DNA from: Pseudomonas fluorescens | Lineage (GTDB): Bacteria; Pseudomonadota; Gammaproteobacteria; Pseudomonadales; Pseudomonadaceae | Direction: 5' to 3' | DNA: 64,000 nt | Assembly: GCF_001648775.1 (NCBI RefSeq) | Contig: NZ_LVEJ01000002.1 | Span: 253,158-317,157, forward strand | Part shown: in pieces, positions 49,703-59,154 of the stretch | Layout: every line of letters starts with the position of its first letter | How positions within the stretch are numbered: position 1 is the first letter of the stretch | Position numbers and translations under genes: made by a program | Notes under the pieces: generated by a model | The model's database searches: none | What the model was told of the DNA's origin: nothing | Seen by the model: the letters and a program-made list of their open reading frames with translations, nothing else

Positions 49703-49866
49703 GCCCCTCATCGGAACGCCGCCCGCCTAGCCCTCTCCCGGAGGGAGAGGGGACTGACCGCGTTGTATGCGAGAGTTATAGCGACACGTGATAACGAGTC
49801 GAACTCAGGTTTTGAACAGCTCGCAAATCGGCTCCCTCTCCCTCGGGAGAGGGCTGGGGTGAGGGG
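49703..49866. repeat. Single-unit member of the border-repeat family
   Basis: It begins with a CCCCTCATCG... border, has TCTCCCGGAGGGAGAGGGGACTG inside (palindromic core), about 80 bp of unique filler and closes with GGGAGAGGGCTGGGGTGAGG. The ends match those of the 12591 and 60979 arrays, while the filler differs. Confidence 0.8.
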
Positions 49867-49910
49867 CAGACTCACCGCAAATCCCAAGCCGAACCCCCAA
49901 ACACCAGACG

Positions 49911-49945
49911 AAAAAAAACGGCGACCCTCAGGTCGCCGTTTTTTT
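49911..49945 (-). terminator. Terminator of yggL
   Basis: CGGCGACC and GGTCGCCG with a 4-base loop, with an A-run on one side and a T-run on the other, so it can work in both directions. It is 6 bp beyond the yggL stop. Confidence 0.9.
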
Positions 49946-49950
49946 CAGTA

Positions 49951-50295
49951 TCACTTAGCCGCGTTGATCGGCTTTTCCGGATACCAAACGTCCAGCAACG
50001 GGCTGACTTCGTACTTTGTCAGCTCGGAACGGGTTTTCAGCCAGGCTTCAACGGCAGCGCGCTGCTCTTCGTTGACCGAGCCACGCTTCTGCAGGCAAAC
50101 CAGACCGAAGTCGTCGCCGCCAACATAACCCAGACCATTGGCTTCCATGGCTTCTTTGATGAAGGCTTCGAGGAAAGCGTCAATGGCTTCTTCGGACAAG
50201 TCTTCTTTGAAGTCCAGGTTCAGCTCGAAACCCAGCTCTTGAAATTCATCAACGCACAGTTTTTTGCGCAGACGCTGGGAACGGTTAGTCGCCAT
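49951..50295 (-). CDS. yggL: YggL/DUF469 family 50S-associated protein
   Basis: A 114-residue protein of the DUF469 family. The N-terminal NRSQRLRKKLCVDEFQELGF and the GYVGGDDFGLVCLQ core are the family signatures. YggL is known to associate with the large ribosomal subunit. AGGATTG lies upstream of the ATG at 50295; the longer frame to 50487 is not supported. It is divergent from dacB. Confidence 0.9.
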   Translation of the reverse strand: MATNRSQRLRKKLCVDEFQELGFELNLDFKEDLSEEAIDAFLEAFIKEAMEANGLGYVGGDDFGLVCLQKRGSVNEEQRAAVEAWLKTRSELTKYEVSPLLDVWYPEKPINAAK

Positions 50296-50528
50296 TGGAA
50301 CAATCCTCTTAAGTATTAACGGCCGGCACTTTACCAGTTTAAGCCGCCGATTGCCCGCCTCTCTGGCCCCGGAAGCCGACCGCCTGTAAAAAAATAACCT
50401 GTTGGCCGGCCCGGACAAGGCACAAGCGATAACACCTTGGGGCATAATGCCGACACTTTCATGACCACTGAGGGCTTTTTCATCCATGTCCTCGTTATTT
50501 TCCCCTCGGCTGTAGGGTTTTATTTCAT

Positions 50529-51989
50529 ATGATCAAATCGTTGCGTCCTCTGTTTCTCGCCGGCCTTCTTCTGCCCCTGGCCCTGCCTGTTTCTGCTGCC
50601 ACCCTCAACACCGCCCTGACCCCCAACGTCGAAAAAGCCCTCAAGGCCAGCAAACTGCCGCCCAACGCCCTGTCGCTGGTCATGGTGCCGCTGGAAGGCC
50701 CGGGCACGGCGACCGTGTACAACGCCGACGTTTCGGTCAACCCGGCCTCGACCATGAAACTGGTCACCACTTACGCGGCGCTGGAAATGCTCGGCCCCAA
50801 CCATCAGTGGAAAACCGAGTTCTACACCGACGGCGACCTGAGTGGCGGCATCCTCAACGGCAACCTCTACCTCAAGGGTGGCGGCGACCCGAAGCTGAAC
50901 ATGGAAAAACTCTGGCTGCTGATGCGCGACCTGCGCGCCAACGGCGTGACGCAAATCACCGGTGACCTGATCCTCGACCGCAACTTCTTCGTGCAACCAG
51001 TGCTGCCGGAATTCAACGATGACGGCAACGACGAGAACAAGCCGTTCCTGGTCAAACCGGACTCGCTGCTGGTCAACCTCAAGGCCCTGCGCTTCGTGGC
51101 GCGCAATGACGGTGGCCGCGTGTTGATCTCGGTCGAACCGCCGATTGCCAGCATCCATATCGAAAACACCGTCAAGGCGCTGCCGTCCAAGCAATGCACC
51201 GGCGGCGTGCGCTACAACCCGGTGCCGCAAGCCGATGGTAGCGTCAACGTGACCGTTGCCGGGCAGTTGGGCGAAGGTTGCAGCTCGCAGACTTACCTGT
51301 CGCTGCTCGACCACGCGACCTACACCGCCGGCGCCGTGCGCGCGATCTGGAAAGAACTGGGCGGCAGCATTCAGGGCAAGGATCGTCTGGCGCCGACCCC
51401 AAGCAGCGCCAAACTGCTGGCCCGTGCCTATTCGCCGGACCTGGCGGAAATCATCCGCGACATCAACAAATACAGTAACAACACCATGGCCCAGCAGCTG
51501 TTCCTCAGCCTCGGCCAGAAATTCCGCAACGACGCCGACGGTGATGATGCGAAAGCCGCACAGCGCGTTGTGCGTCAGTGGCTGGCGAAGAAAGGCATCA
51601 CCGCGCCGCACCTGGTGATGGAGAACGGCTCCGGTCTGTCGCGTGCCGAACGTGTCAGCGCCCGTGAAATGGCGGCAATGCTGCAAGCCGCGTGGCACAG
51701 CCCGTATGCCGCCGAGTACATCAGCTCGCTGCCGATCGCCGGTACCGACGGCACCATGCGTAAACGCCTGAAAACCACGGCGATGCGCGGCGAAGCCCAC
51801 GTCAAGACCGGCACCCTGAACACCGTGCGCGCAATCGCCGGCTTCAGCCGCGACGTGAATGGCAATACCTGGGCGGTGGTGGCGATCCTCAACGACAAGG
51901 CGCCGTTTGGGGCATCGTCGGTGCTGGATCAGGTGCTGTTGGATCTGTACAAGCAGCCGAAACTGCCGCAGACCGCTTCGGTTCTGTAA
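50529..51989 (+). CDS. dacB: D-alanyl-D-alanine carboxypeptidase (PBP4)
   Basis: A 486-residue periplasmic serine peptidase that trims and cleaves peptidoglycan cross-links. A signal peptide (MIKSLRPLFLAGLLLPLALP, cleavage near VSA at residue 23) precedes the catalytic set: S74-TMK, S316-NN and K426-TG. The insertion domains between the first two motifs are typical of class C PBP4. It may also bear on AmpC induction, as in P. aeruginosa, by inference. Confidence 0.94.
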   Translation: MIKSLRPLFLAGLLLPLALPVSAATLNTALTPNVEKALKASKLPPNALSLVMVPLEGPGTATVYNADVSVNPASTMKLVTTYAALEMLGPNHQWKTEFYTDGDLSGGILNGNLYLKGGGDPKLNMEKLWLLMRDLRANGVTQITGDLILDRNFFVQPVLPEFNDDGNDENKPFLVKPDSLLVNLKALRFVARNDGGRVLISVEPPIASIHIENTVKALPSKQCTGGVRYNPVPQADGSVNVTVAGQLGEGCSSQTYLSLLDHATYTAGAVRAIWKELGGSIQGKDRLAPTPSSAKLLARAYSPDLAEIIRDINKYSNNTMAQQLFLSLGQKFRNDADGDDAKAAQRVVRQWLAKKGITAPHLVMENGSGLSRAERVSAREMAAMLQAAWHSPYAAEYISSLPIAGTDGTMRKRLKTTAMRGEAHVKTGTLNTVRAIAGFSRDVNGNTWAVVAILNDKAPFGASSVLDQVLLDLYKQPKLPQTASVL

Positions 51990-52015
51990 CCGGATCCTGA
52001 GAACACTATCAAACC

Positions 52016-52110
52016 CTGTGGGAGCGAGCTTGCTCGCGAAGGCGTCAGTACAGTCGATATCTTCCTTGACTGTTCGGGCCCCTTCGCGAGCAAGCTCGCT
52101 CCCACAGGGG
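52016..52110. repeat. REP pair, divergent geometry
   Basis: GGGAGCGAGCTTGCTCGCGA then TTCGCGAGCAAGCTCGCTCC with about 43 bp between, holding GTCAGT and TTGACTG short repeats as at 48379. Placed between convergent dacB and the GGDEF gene. Confidence 0.9.
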
Positions 52111-52124
52111 ATGGGTGTCAAGGC

Positions 52125-54506
52125 CTAACTCATCTGTTCTACCCGATCACGGCCGCGCTGCTTTGCCATATACACGCCCGAATCCGCGCGCAGCAGCAGC
52201 GCATCCGCGCCCTCCCCCGGCCGCCAACTGGCGATGCCAAAACTCGCCGTGACCACGCCGACCACATCCACCGGCGCGCCGCGCAAGCCCTGCCACAGCT
52301 CAACTGCCAGCGTGTGTGCGTGCTCGCCATCGATGTCCGGGCACAGCACCATGAATTCCTCACCGCCCAAACGGCAGAACACATCGGTACGCCGCAAACG
52401 ATGGCCGATTCGCTCACACACCGCTTGCAACACCCGGTCACCCACGGCGTGGCCGTACTGGTCGTTGATGCGTTTGAAGTGGTCGATGTCGAGCATGATC
52501 ACCGACAGCTCGCCACCACCGCGCTCGACCCGGGCCATTTCCGTGGTCAGGCGCTCTTGAAAGTAGCGACGGTTATGAATGCCGGTCAGCGAATCGGTCA
52601 CCGACAGCGCACGCAGTTCTTCTTCCACGCGCTTGAGGTCGGAGATGTCCGAGATATAGCCGTGCCACAACACGCCGCCGCCCGGCAGCTCTTCCGGTGT
52701 CGCCTCGCCGCGCACCCAACGCAGACCGCGCTCGGGCAATTGCACGCGGTACTCTTCGCGCCACGGGCTGAGGCTGTCCGCTGAAGCGCGAATCGAGCTA
52801 CGCACGCGCGTAATGTCCTGTGGATGAATGCGCGTGAAGATCGCCTCGGCATTGAACAGCAGCACGTCCGGCTCCAGTTCGTAGATCTCGCGGATGCCGT
52901 CGCTGGCGTAGATCACACTGAAGCGCCCGTCGAATTCCATCTTGAATTGATAGATGCCACCGGGCACATGGGCACTGAGTTTCTTCAGCAACACATCACG
53001 CGCCGCCAGCACCTCATGTACGCGTTTGCGCTCGGTAATATCGATGCAGATCGCTAGATGGCCGACCCACAAACCCTGCTCATCGAGCACCGGGGTGGCA
53101 AGCATGTTCACCGGAATATGGCTGCCATCGCTGCGCACCAGCGTCCATTCCCGCGCCTCGTGACCGCCGACTTCACCGCCCTCGACCAGCATCGCGTGGC
53201 AGGTCGGAATGCTTTTGCCGTAACGCGCACTCAACTCGGCAGCGCGCGCGCTCAGCTCGCGGGGCAGGTGCAGGTTTTCCAGGGTCATGTGCCCGACCAC
53301 GTCGGCGCTGCTGTAGCCGAGCATTTGTTCAGCGCCAGGATTGAACGTATTGATCACCCCGCGCAAATCCGTGGCGATGATCGCCACCTGGGTCGCCGCG
53401 TTGAGCACGCCGCGCAATTGCCCGTGGGTGCCGCGCAGTTCCTGTTCGCTGGCATGCAACTCCTGCGTGCGCTGTTCGACCATGCGCAAGGCGCGCTGAC
53501 GTTGGCTGACCAATACGTAAAGCAAAGCGCTGAGCAGCAGACTGAGCAGGCCGCCCAAGATGACCACGCTGGCGACCGACGAATGGTTGGCCTGGACGAA
53601 CGCCTCGCTCGGCAGGATATCGACCTGATAATCGTGATCAGCCATGCGCAACAGCCGCGTGGCCGACAGATCGCTCGGCGCCGGTTCGTTGGTCGACTCG
53701 AACAACACTTCATGCTGGTCATTGGTCGACATGTCGAGGATGCGCACCGACAGGTAATCATGAAAGGCATCCGGCAAGCCGTCGGCGAGCAACTGGCGCA
53801 TGCTGATCACCGCCATCACGTAGCCAAATGGCTGCCGCGCCCCCTCGCGGCTGACCGGCGCCACCAGCAACACGCCACGCGCATACGACGGTTCGATGCT
53901 GACCAGATGCATCGGTTGCGACACCGCCAGACTGCCAAGCTTGTCGGCGCGTTGCAGGGTGTCGCGACGCAGGGGTTGCGCGAGCAGGTCATAACCCAAA
54001 GGTGAACCGAGGCGGCTTTGCGTCTGGCTATACAGCACCGGCACGTATTCATCGCGCAAGCCAGCCAGTTGCAACTCGCCCTGGGCATTCAGTTCACGCA
54101 GGGTGAAGTTACTCAGGCCTTCATCACGCACGCGCTGCTCGAACGCCGCGCGCTCGGCACCACTGATTTTGAGGGCGAACGAATAGGCCTGGGTGCGCAG
54201 TAATAAAGGTTGGGTGTAACCGTCGAACTCGGCGCGGGACACCGATTCGGAGTTGGCGAAGAAACGACGCAGGCCATCGAGACGTTGCTCTTGATCCTGA
54301 AAACGTTCCTCTATTCGGCTGTAACGTTCGTTGGCCAGCAGCTGAAAGCGCTGACGCAATTGTTGCTGAAACTGATTGAGGGTGGCCCAGGCGAGCAGCC
54401 CCGTGAGAATCCCGCCGGCGAGCAATACCAGCAGCGCGACCAGCCAGGCCGAGACGTCTTCGCTGATGAAACCCAGAATCTTTGGGCGCACGGGGTGCAA
54501 CGACAT
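52125..54506 (-). CDS. CHASE-PAS-PAS-GGDEF diguanylate cyclase
   Basis: A 793-residue inner-membrane sensor likely making cyclic di-GMP. Membrane segments flank a periplasmic CHASE domain (N-terminal one about 20-42, the second about 315-335). Two PAS regions follow (about 360-480 and 490-610), then a GGDEF domain with active-site loop RLGGEEF near residue 700. The motif is the active GGEEF form. No EAL domain is present. No clear ribosome site is seen at 54506, but the start gives the expected N-terminal helix. The signal is unknown. Confidence 0.9.
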   Translation of the reverse strand: MSLHPVRPKILGFISEDVSAWLVALLVLLAGGILTGLLAWATLNQFQQQLRQRFQLLANERYSRIEERFQDQEQRLDGLRRFFANSESVSRAEFDGYTQPLLLRTQAYSFALKISGAERAAFEQRVRDEGLSNFTLRELNAQGELQLAGLRDEYVPVLYSQTQSRLGSPLGYDLLAQPLRRDTLQRADKLGSLAVSQPMHLVSIEPSYARGVLLVAPVSREGARQPFGYVMAVISMRQLLADGLPDAFHDYLSVRILDMSTNDQHEVLFESTNEPAPSDLSATRLLRMADHDYQVDILPSEAFVQANHSSVASVVILGGLLSLLLSALLYVLVSQRQRALRMVEQRTQELHASEQELRGTHGQLRGVLNAATQVAIIATDLRGVINTFNPGAEQMLGYSSADVVGHMTLENLHLPRELSARAAELSARYGKSIPTCHAMLVEGGEVGGHEAREWTLVRSDGSHIPVNMLATPVLDEQGLWVGHLAICIDITERKRVHEVLAARDVLLKKLSAHVPGGIYQFKMEFDGRFSVIYASDGIREIYELEPDVLLFNAEAIFTRIHPQDITRVRSSIRASADSLSPWREEYRVQLPERGLRWVRGEATPEELPGGGVLWHGYISDISDLKRVEEELRALSVTDSLTGIHNRRYFQERLTTEMARVERGGGELSVIMLDIDHFKRINDQYGHAVGDRVLQAVCERIGHRLRRTDVFCRLGGEEFMVLCPDIDGEHAHTLAVELWQGLRGAPVDVVGVVTASFGIASWRPGEGADALLLRADSGVYMAKQRGRDRVEQMS

Positions 54507-54597
54507 AAAGACAACTCACTACGCCAGCATTTACGGGAAAACCCCATTGACCGTGTGTGAGTTATAGCTATTAGCCACTAATTTAGCTAGCGCGGGA

Positions 54598-54637
54598 GGA
54601 TCCACGGAGCCTTTAAAAATCAAGGCTCTGTGGATCC
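54598..54637. other. Long perfect-like inverted repeat after rlmKL
   Basis: Two 16-base arms (GGATCCACGGAGCCTT and AAGGCTCTGTGGATCC), one wobble, with an 8-base AT loop. It lies 14 bp past the rlmKL stop but has no T-run, so it may be a 3' stabilising hairpin rather than an intrinsic terminator. Confidence 0.6.
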
Positions 54638-54651
54638 AATATCGCAAAGCG

Positions 54652-56922
54652 TCAACGAGCCGTGATTTTCCAGGCGCGGTGAATCTTGGTGTTGCGGGCG
54701 AAGTCCGGATCGATGGTCTGCGCGCTGATTTCCTCGACCGCGTAACGCTCGGCGAGGTTTTCTTCCAACTGGAACTTGCGGAAGTTGTTGGAGAAATACA
54801 GCACGCCACCGCTTGCCAGACGGGCCATCGCCAAGTCGATCAACTGCACCTGATCACGCTGCACGTCGAAGATGCCTTCCATGCGCTTGGAGTTGGAGAA
54901 GGTCGGCGGATCGATAAAGATCAGGTCGTACTCGTCACGGCTGCTTTCCAGCCACGCCATCACGTCGCCCTGCTCCAGACGGTTCTTGTCCGAGAAGCCG
55001 TTCAGCGACAGGTTGCGGCGCGCCCAGTCGAGGTAGGTTTTCGACAGGTCGACGCTAGTGGTGCTGCGCGCGCCACCCTTGGCCGCGTGCACGCTGGCGG
55101 TCGCGGTGTAGCAGAACAGATTGAGGAAGCGCTTGCCGGCGGCCTCTTTCTGGATGCGCATGCGCATCGGGCGGTGATCAAGGAACAGACCGGTGTCGAG
55201 GTAGTCGGTGAGGTTGACCAGCAACTTCACGCCGCCCTCGCTGACTTCATTGAACTTGCCCTGCGCAGCCTGACGCTCGTACTGCTTGGTACCGCTCTGG
55301 CGCTCGCGGCGTTTGACCACGACGCGGCTCTTGTCGACGTTCAGCGCCTGCGGAATGGCCGCCAGTGCATCGAACATCCGTGCCGAGGCTTTTTCCGGAT
55401 CGATCGACTTCGGCGCGGCGTATTCCTGGACGTGCACCCAGTCGTGGTACAGGTCGATCGCCATCGCGTACTCAGGCATGTCGGCATCGTAAACGCGGTA
55501 GCAATCGATGCCTTCGCGCTTGACCCACTTGCCCATCGCCTTGAGGTTCTTTTGCAGACGGTTGGCAAACATTTGCCCGCCCTCGCTCAAGCGCGGCTGC
55601 TCGATCACTGGCGCCGGGGCTGGCGTCGGTTTGATCGGGTTGCCGTTCTTGTTGAACTTGCGTTCTTGCGGCTCGTCCGGGGTTTGATCGTAAGCCGCTT
55701 GCTCGCGCTCGGCCTGACGCTGTTCCGGGGTGCGACGCTCGCCAGTGACGAACTGATCCGGCAGCACTTTGATCAACAGCAGCTTGCACGGCAGCGCGCC
55801 GTTCCAGAACGAATACTGTTTGTGGCTGCGAATGCCCATGCGCTTGCCCAGATCCGGGGCGCCGGTGAACACCGCCGCTTCCCAGTTCAGGCAGGCTTGA
55901 CGCAGGCGCTCGCCGAGGTTCTGGTAGAGATACAACAGGCTGGCTTCGTCACCGAGACGCTCGCCGTACGGCGGGTTGCAGATCACCAGACCTTTCTGGT
56001 TCTGATCCGGACGCGGCTCGAAGGTCGCCACTTCGCCCTGGTAGATCTTGATCCATTCGCTCAGGCCAGCACGCTCAACGTTGTTGCGGCCCGGCTGAAT
56101 CAAGCGTGGATCGGCTTCGTAACCGCGAATCCACAGCGGTGGCTTGGCCAGACCGGCAGCGGCGCGTTCGGCGGCTTCTTCGTGGAGCTTTTTCCACAGC
56201 GCCGGCACGTGACCGAGCCAAGCGGTGAAGCCCCACTGCTCGCGGCGCAGGTTCGGCGCCATGTCGGCGGCAATCATGCCCGCTTCGACGAGGAACGTAC
56301 CGACACCGCACATCGGGTCAGCCAACGCGCCGCCTTCGGCAGCAATGCGCGGCCAGCCAGAACGGATCAGAATCGCCGCCGCGAGGTTTTCCTTCAGCGG
56401 CGCCGCGCCTTGCTGCAAGCGATAGCCGCGCTGGTGCAGGCTGTGCCCAGAGAGGTCGAGGGAGAGAATCGCTTCGCCGCGATCCAGACGCAGGTGAATG
56501 CGCAGGTCCGGGTTGAGCTTGTCGATCGACGGACGGTCGCCCTGCGGGGTGCGCAGTTTGTCGACGATGGCGTCTTTGACTTTCAGCGCGCCGAAGTGGG
56601 TGTTGTCGATGCCTGAACCGTGGCCGCTGAATTCAACGGCCAGGGTGCCGTCGCTGAGCATGTGATCCTGCCACTCGATGTCGAGCACGCCGTGGTACAG
56701 ATCTTCGGCGTCCTTCATCGGGAAGCGCTTGAGCACCAGCAACACACGATTGGCCAGACGCGACCAGAGGCACAGGCGATAAGCGGTTTCCATGGTCGCC
56801 ATGCCACGCACGGCGGAAGTGTGCTCGCGCGCTTCTTCAAGGCCAAGCCCGACGGCTTCCTCGATGAGCAGGCCTTCAAGGCCTTTAGGGCAAGTGAGGA
56901 AGAGTTCGAAACGGTCGGACAT
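54652..56922 (-). CDS. rlmL: Bifunctional 23S rRNA methyltransferase RlmKL
   Basis: A 756-residue fused enzyme that makes m2G2445 (RlmL) and m7G2069 (RlmK) in 23S rRNA. An N-terminal THUMP region (about 1-160) is followed by the RlmL methylase with NPPYGERLGD and a C-terminal RlmK methylase with DPPTFSNSKRM. The two halves are joined by a charged linker near residues 385-440. The start at 56922 (MSDRFELFLTCPKGLE) is the family N-terminus. It is divergent from rmf. Confidence 0.95.
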   Translation of the reverse strand: MSDRFELFLTCPKGLEGLLIEEAVGLGLEEAREHTSAVRGMATMETAYRLCLWSRLANRVLLVLKRFPMKDAEDLYHGVLDIEWQDHMLSDGTLAVEFSGHGSGIDNTHFGALKVKDAIVDKLRTPQGDRPSIDKLNPDLRIHLRLDRGEAILSLDLSGHSLHQRGYRLQQGAAPLKENLAAAILIRSGWPRIAAEGGALADPMCGVGTFLVEAGMIAADMAPNLRREQWGFTAWLGHVPALWKKLHEEAAERAAAGLAKPPLWIRGYEADPRLIQPGRNNVERAGLSEWIKIYQGEVATFEPRPDQNQKGLVICNPPYGERLGDEASLLYLYQNLGERLRQACLNWEAAVFTGAPDLGKRMGIRSHKQYSFWNGALPCKLLLIKVLPDQFVTGERRTPEQRQAEREQAAYDQTPDEPQERKFNKNGNPIKPTPAPAPVIEQPRLSEGGQMFANRLQKNLKAMGKWVKREGIDCYRVYDADMPEYAMAIDLYHDWVHVQEYAAPKSIDPEKASARMFDALAAIPQALNVDKSRVVVKRRERQSGTKQYERQAAQGKFNEVSEGGVKLLVNLTDYLDTGLFLDHRPMRMRIQKEAAGKRFLNLFCYTATASVHAAKGGARSTTSVDLSKTYLDWARRNLSLNGFSDKNRLEQGDVMAWLESSRDEYDLIFIDPPTFSNSKRMEGIFDVQRDQVQLIDLAMARLASGGVLYFSNNFRKFQLEENLAERYAVEEISAQTIDPDFARNTKIHRAWKITAR

Positions 56923-57321
56923 GGTATTTCCAGAGCCTTTGGCTAGTGAATCGGCAACGCATTGCCGATCCGGTTTTCAATCAGGCGCTTTTCTAAAAGA
57001 ACGCCCGCGTGGCACGAAGGTGTGCCATTCCATCCCCGCTGCTCGGGTTAAAAGAGCTTAGATGCCGGGACAGATAAAAAAGTTGATGAAACAAAAAGTC
57101 TTAAAGCGACCCTTCGTCGCTTTATACCCCAGCGCAAACGTGGGTCATTCTCACTAAAGAATTAAACCCATCATGCAGCGCGGGGCTGATCATACCGGGG
57201 TTTGCTGAAAAAACATTCATGAAACCCGTCGTTACTTATGGCTGTAGCACTACTTTCGTTACGTCCTTATGACAAAACGATCATTCCCTCGCTGTGACTC
57301 ATTGGTTAGAACTGAACACAG
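56923..57321. other. Long spacer upstream of rmf
   Basis: About 400 bp with no gene. It should carry the rlmKL promoter on the minus strand and the growth-phase promoter of rmf. No frame with protein character is seen; some short dyads are present. Confidence 0.4.
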
Positions 57322-57413
57322 GTTGACGTCGCAACGGCGTCAACACCTTGGCTCGCCACGCCGGCAGCGAGCCACACCATGGCAGGTTTTTTCTGCCAGA
57401 CCTCAGTTGAGGT
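57322..57413 (+). ncRNA. Structured leader of rmf (rmf RNA motif candidate)
   Basis: Four hairpins stand in tandem just before rmf: 57322-57344 (GTTGACG/CGTCAAC), 57349-57374 (TGGCTCGC/GCGAGCCA), 57380-57398 (TGGCAG/CTGCCA) and 57400-57413 (ACCTCA/TGAGGT). A conserved structured element called the rmf RNA motif is known upstream of rmf in Pseudomonas; whether this is the same consensus needs a covariance search. It probably controls rmf expression or mRNA stability. Confidence 0.6.
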
Positions 57414-57454
57414 CAACGCGATACAAAACAGTCAACAAGTGAGGGAAACACCCT

Positions 57455-57670
57455 ATGAGAAGACTTAAGCGTGATCCGTTGGAAAGAGCATTTTTGCGCG
57501 GATATCAATATGGCGTTGGTGGCAAATCCCGTGAGCTTTGCCCATTTACTCTACCGTCGGTACGTCAAGCCTGGATCAACGGCTGGCGAGAAGGACGCGG
57601 CGACAACTGGGACGGTATGACCGGCACTGCGGGAATCCACAGACTCAACGAACTTCACGCCGTCGGCTGA
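57455..57670 (+). CDS. rmf: Ribosome modulation factor
   Basis: A 71-residue basic protein that drives 70S ribosomes into inactive 100S dimers in stationary phase. RRLKRDPLERAFLRGYQYG and the RQAWINGWREGRGDNW segment are diagnostic. GAGGG lies 9 bases before the ATG. It has its own terminator at 57756 and the structured leader at 57322. Confidence 0.95.
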   Translation: MRRLKRDPLERAFLRGYQYGVGGKSRELCPFTLPSVRQAWINGWREGRGDNWDGMTGTAGIHRLNELHAVG

Positions 57671-57755
57671 CACAGGGCATTTACTCCGACACGACAATCT
57701 GAATTTGTAACGACTTACCATGCACGTCCTTCCCGGACGGCGGGCTGCGGCCCAG

Positions 57756-57780
57756 GGGCTCCTTCGAGGAGCCCTTTTTT
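57756..57780 (+). terminator. Terminator of rmf
   Basis: GGGCTCCT and AGGAGCCC form an 8-bp stem with a 3-base TCG loop followed by six T. Confidence 0.9.
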
Positions 57781-57815
57781 ATGCCTGTCACATTATTTGT
57801 GCCCAAACAAAAAAC

Positions 57816-57905
57816 CTGTGGGAGCGAGCCTGCTCGCGAAAGCGGTGTGTCAGTCACAGAAATATTGACTGAACTGGCGCCTTCGCGAGCAGGCTCGCTC
57901 CCACA
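57816..57905. repeat. REP pair, divergent geometry
   Basis: GGGAGCGAGCCTGCTCGCGA then TTCGCGAGCAGGCTCGCTCC, with a spacer of about 40 bp containing GTCAGTCACAG and TTGACTGAACTGG. It is the third copy with this orientation, placed between convergent rmf and pyrD. Confidence 0.9.
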
Positions 57906-57911
57906 ATTGGA

Positions 57912-58931
57912 TCAGCGCAGCGCGGCGATGGCGTCGACCGATTCGCGAATCAGCGCCGGGCCTTTATAGATGAAGCCCGAATAGATCTGCACCAGGCTCG
58001 CACCGGCCAGAATCTTCTCGGCCGCATGCTTGCCTTCAGTAATCCCGCCCGCGGCAATGATCGGCAAACGCCCAGCCAACTCACCGGCCAGCACCTTCAC
58101 GGTGTTGGTGCTCTTGTCACGCACCGGCGCGCCCGACAGACCGCCCGCCTCGTCACCATGCTCCATGCCTTCAACGCCAACACGGCTGAGAGTGGTGTTG
58201 GTCGCGATCACCGCGTCCATGCCGGTTTCGATCAACGCTTGAGCCACCTGCGCGGTTTCTTCATCAGTCATGTCCGGCGCGATCTTGATCGCCAACGGCA
58301 CATGTTTGCCATGACGCAGGGCCAGTTCGGCGCGGCGCGTGGCCAGATCGGCGAGCAATTGCTTGAGCGAGTCGCCGAACTGCAGGCTGCGCAGGCCCGG
58401 AGTGTTCGGCGAACTGACGTTGACCGTTACATAGCTGGCGTGGGCATAGACCTTGTCCAGGCAGATCAGGTAATCGTCGACCGCACGCTCAACCGGCGTG
58501 TCGAAGTTCTTGCCGATGTTGATGCCCAGCACGCCTTTGTACTTAGCCGCTGCCACCCGCGCCAGCAGGTTATCGACACCGAGGTTGTTGAAACCCATGC
58601 GGTTGATGATCGCCTCGGCTTCCGGCAAGCGGAAAATCCGTGGTTTCGGGTTGCCCGGCTGCGGACGCGGGGTCACGGTGCCGATTTCGACAAAACCGAA
58701 ACCCAGTTGTGCAAAGCCATCGATGGCCGCGCCATTTTTGTCCAGACCGGCCGCCAGACCCACCGGGTTCGGAAATTCCAGGCCCATCACCGTCACCGGC
58801 ACTTTCGCCGGGGCCTTGCACAGCAAGCCGTTTAAGCCCAAACGCCCACCCGCGCCGATCAGATCCAGCGACAGATCGTGGGAGGTTTCCGGGGAAAGTT
58901 TGAACAACAGCTGACGGGCCAGGGAATACAT
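57912..58931 (-). CDS. pyrD: Dihydroorotate dehydrogenase (quinone)
   Basis: A 339-residue class 2 enzyme of pyrimidine synthesis at the inner membrane that passes electrons to quinone. FMN-binding parts include [10 protein letters not shown] and [13 protein letters not shown] (with the class 2 serine), and the C-terminal [15 protein letters not shown]. The N-terminal amphipathic segment ([15 protein letters not shown]) is the membrane anchor. The start at 58931 is the family start; the frame up to 59237 overlaps the divergent nasS promoter. Confidence 0.95.
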   Translation of the reverse strand: MYSLARQLLFKLSPETSHDLSLDLIGAGGRLGLNGLLCKAPAKVPVTVMGLEFPNPVGLAAGLDKNGAAIDGFAQLGFGFVEIGTVTPRPQPGNPKPRIFRLPEAEAIINRMGFNNLGVDNLLARVAAAKYKGVLGINIGKNFDTPVERAVDDYLICLDKVYAHASYVTVNVSSPNTPGLRSLQFGDSLKQLLADLATRRAELALRHGKHVPLAIKIAPDMTDEETAQVAQALIETGMDAVIATNTTLSRVGVEGMEHGDEAGGLSGAPVRDKSTNTVKVLAGELAGRLPIIAAGGITEGKHAAEKILAGASLVQIYSGFIYKGPALIRESVDAIAALR

Positions 58932-59154
58932 GGGCGGCGATGACTCGGGCGGCGAAAAGAGGCGGCGATTATAGCCGGGCATCGACCTGCCGCGCGAGGC
59001 GCACGCGCAAATCGCTGTCACTGGCATATGCCTTGCACCCGCCTTGCCATCAGCGCGCAGGCCAATGGCGGCAGGCGGGCAAGGACAATGGCGTCGTCTT
59101 CGGGGTTTGCCTGCGCAAAGTCCGTGGCGACGTTTTTTTTCGAGGTAGCGTTGG

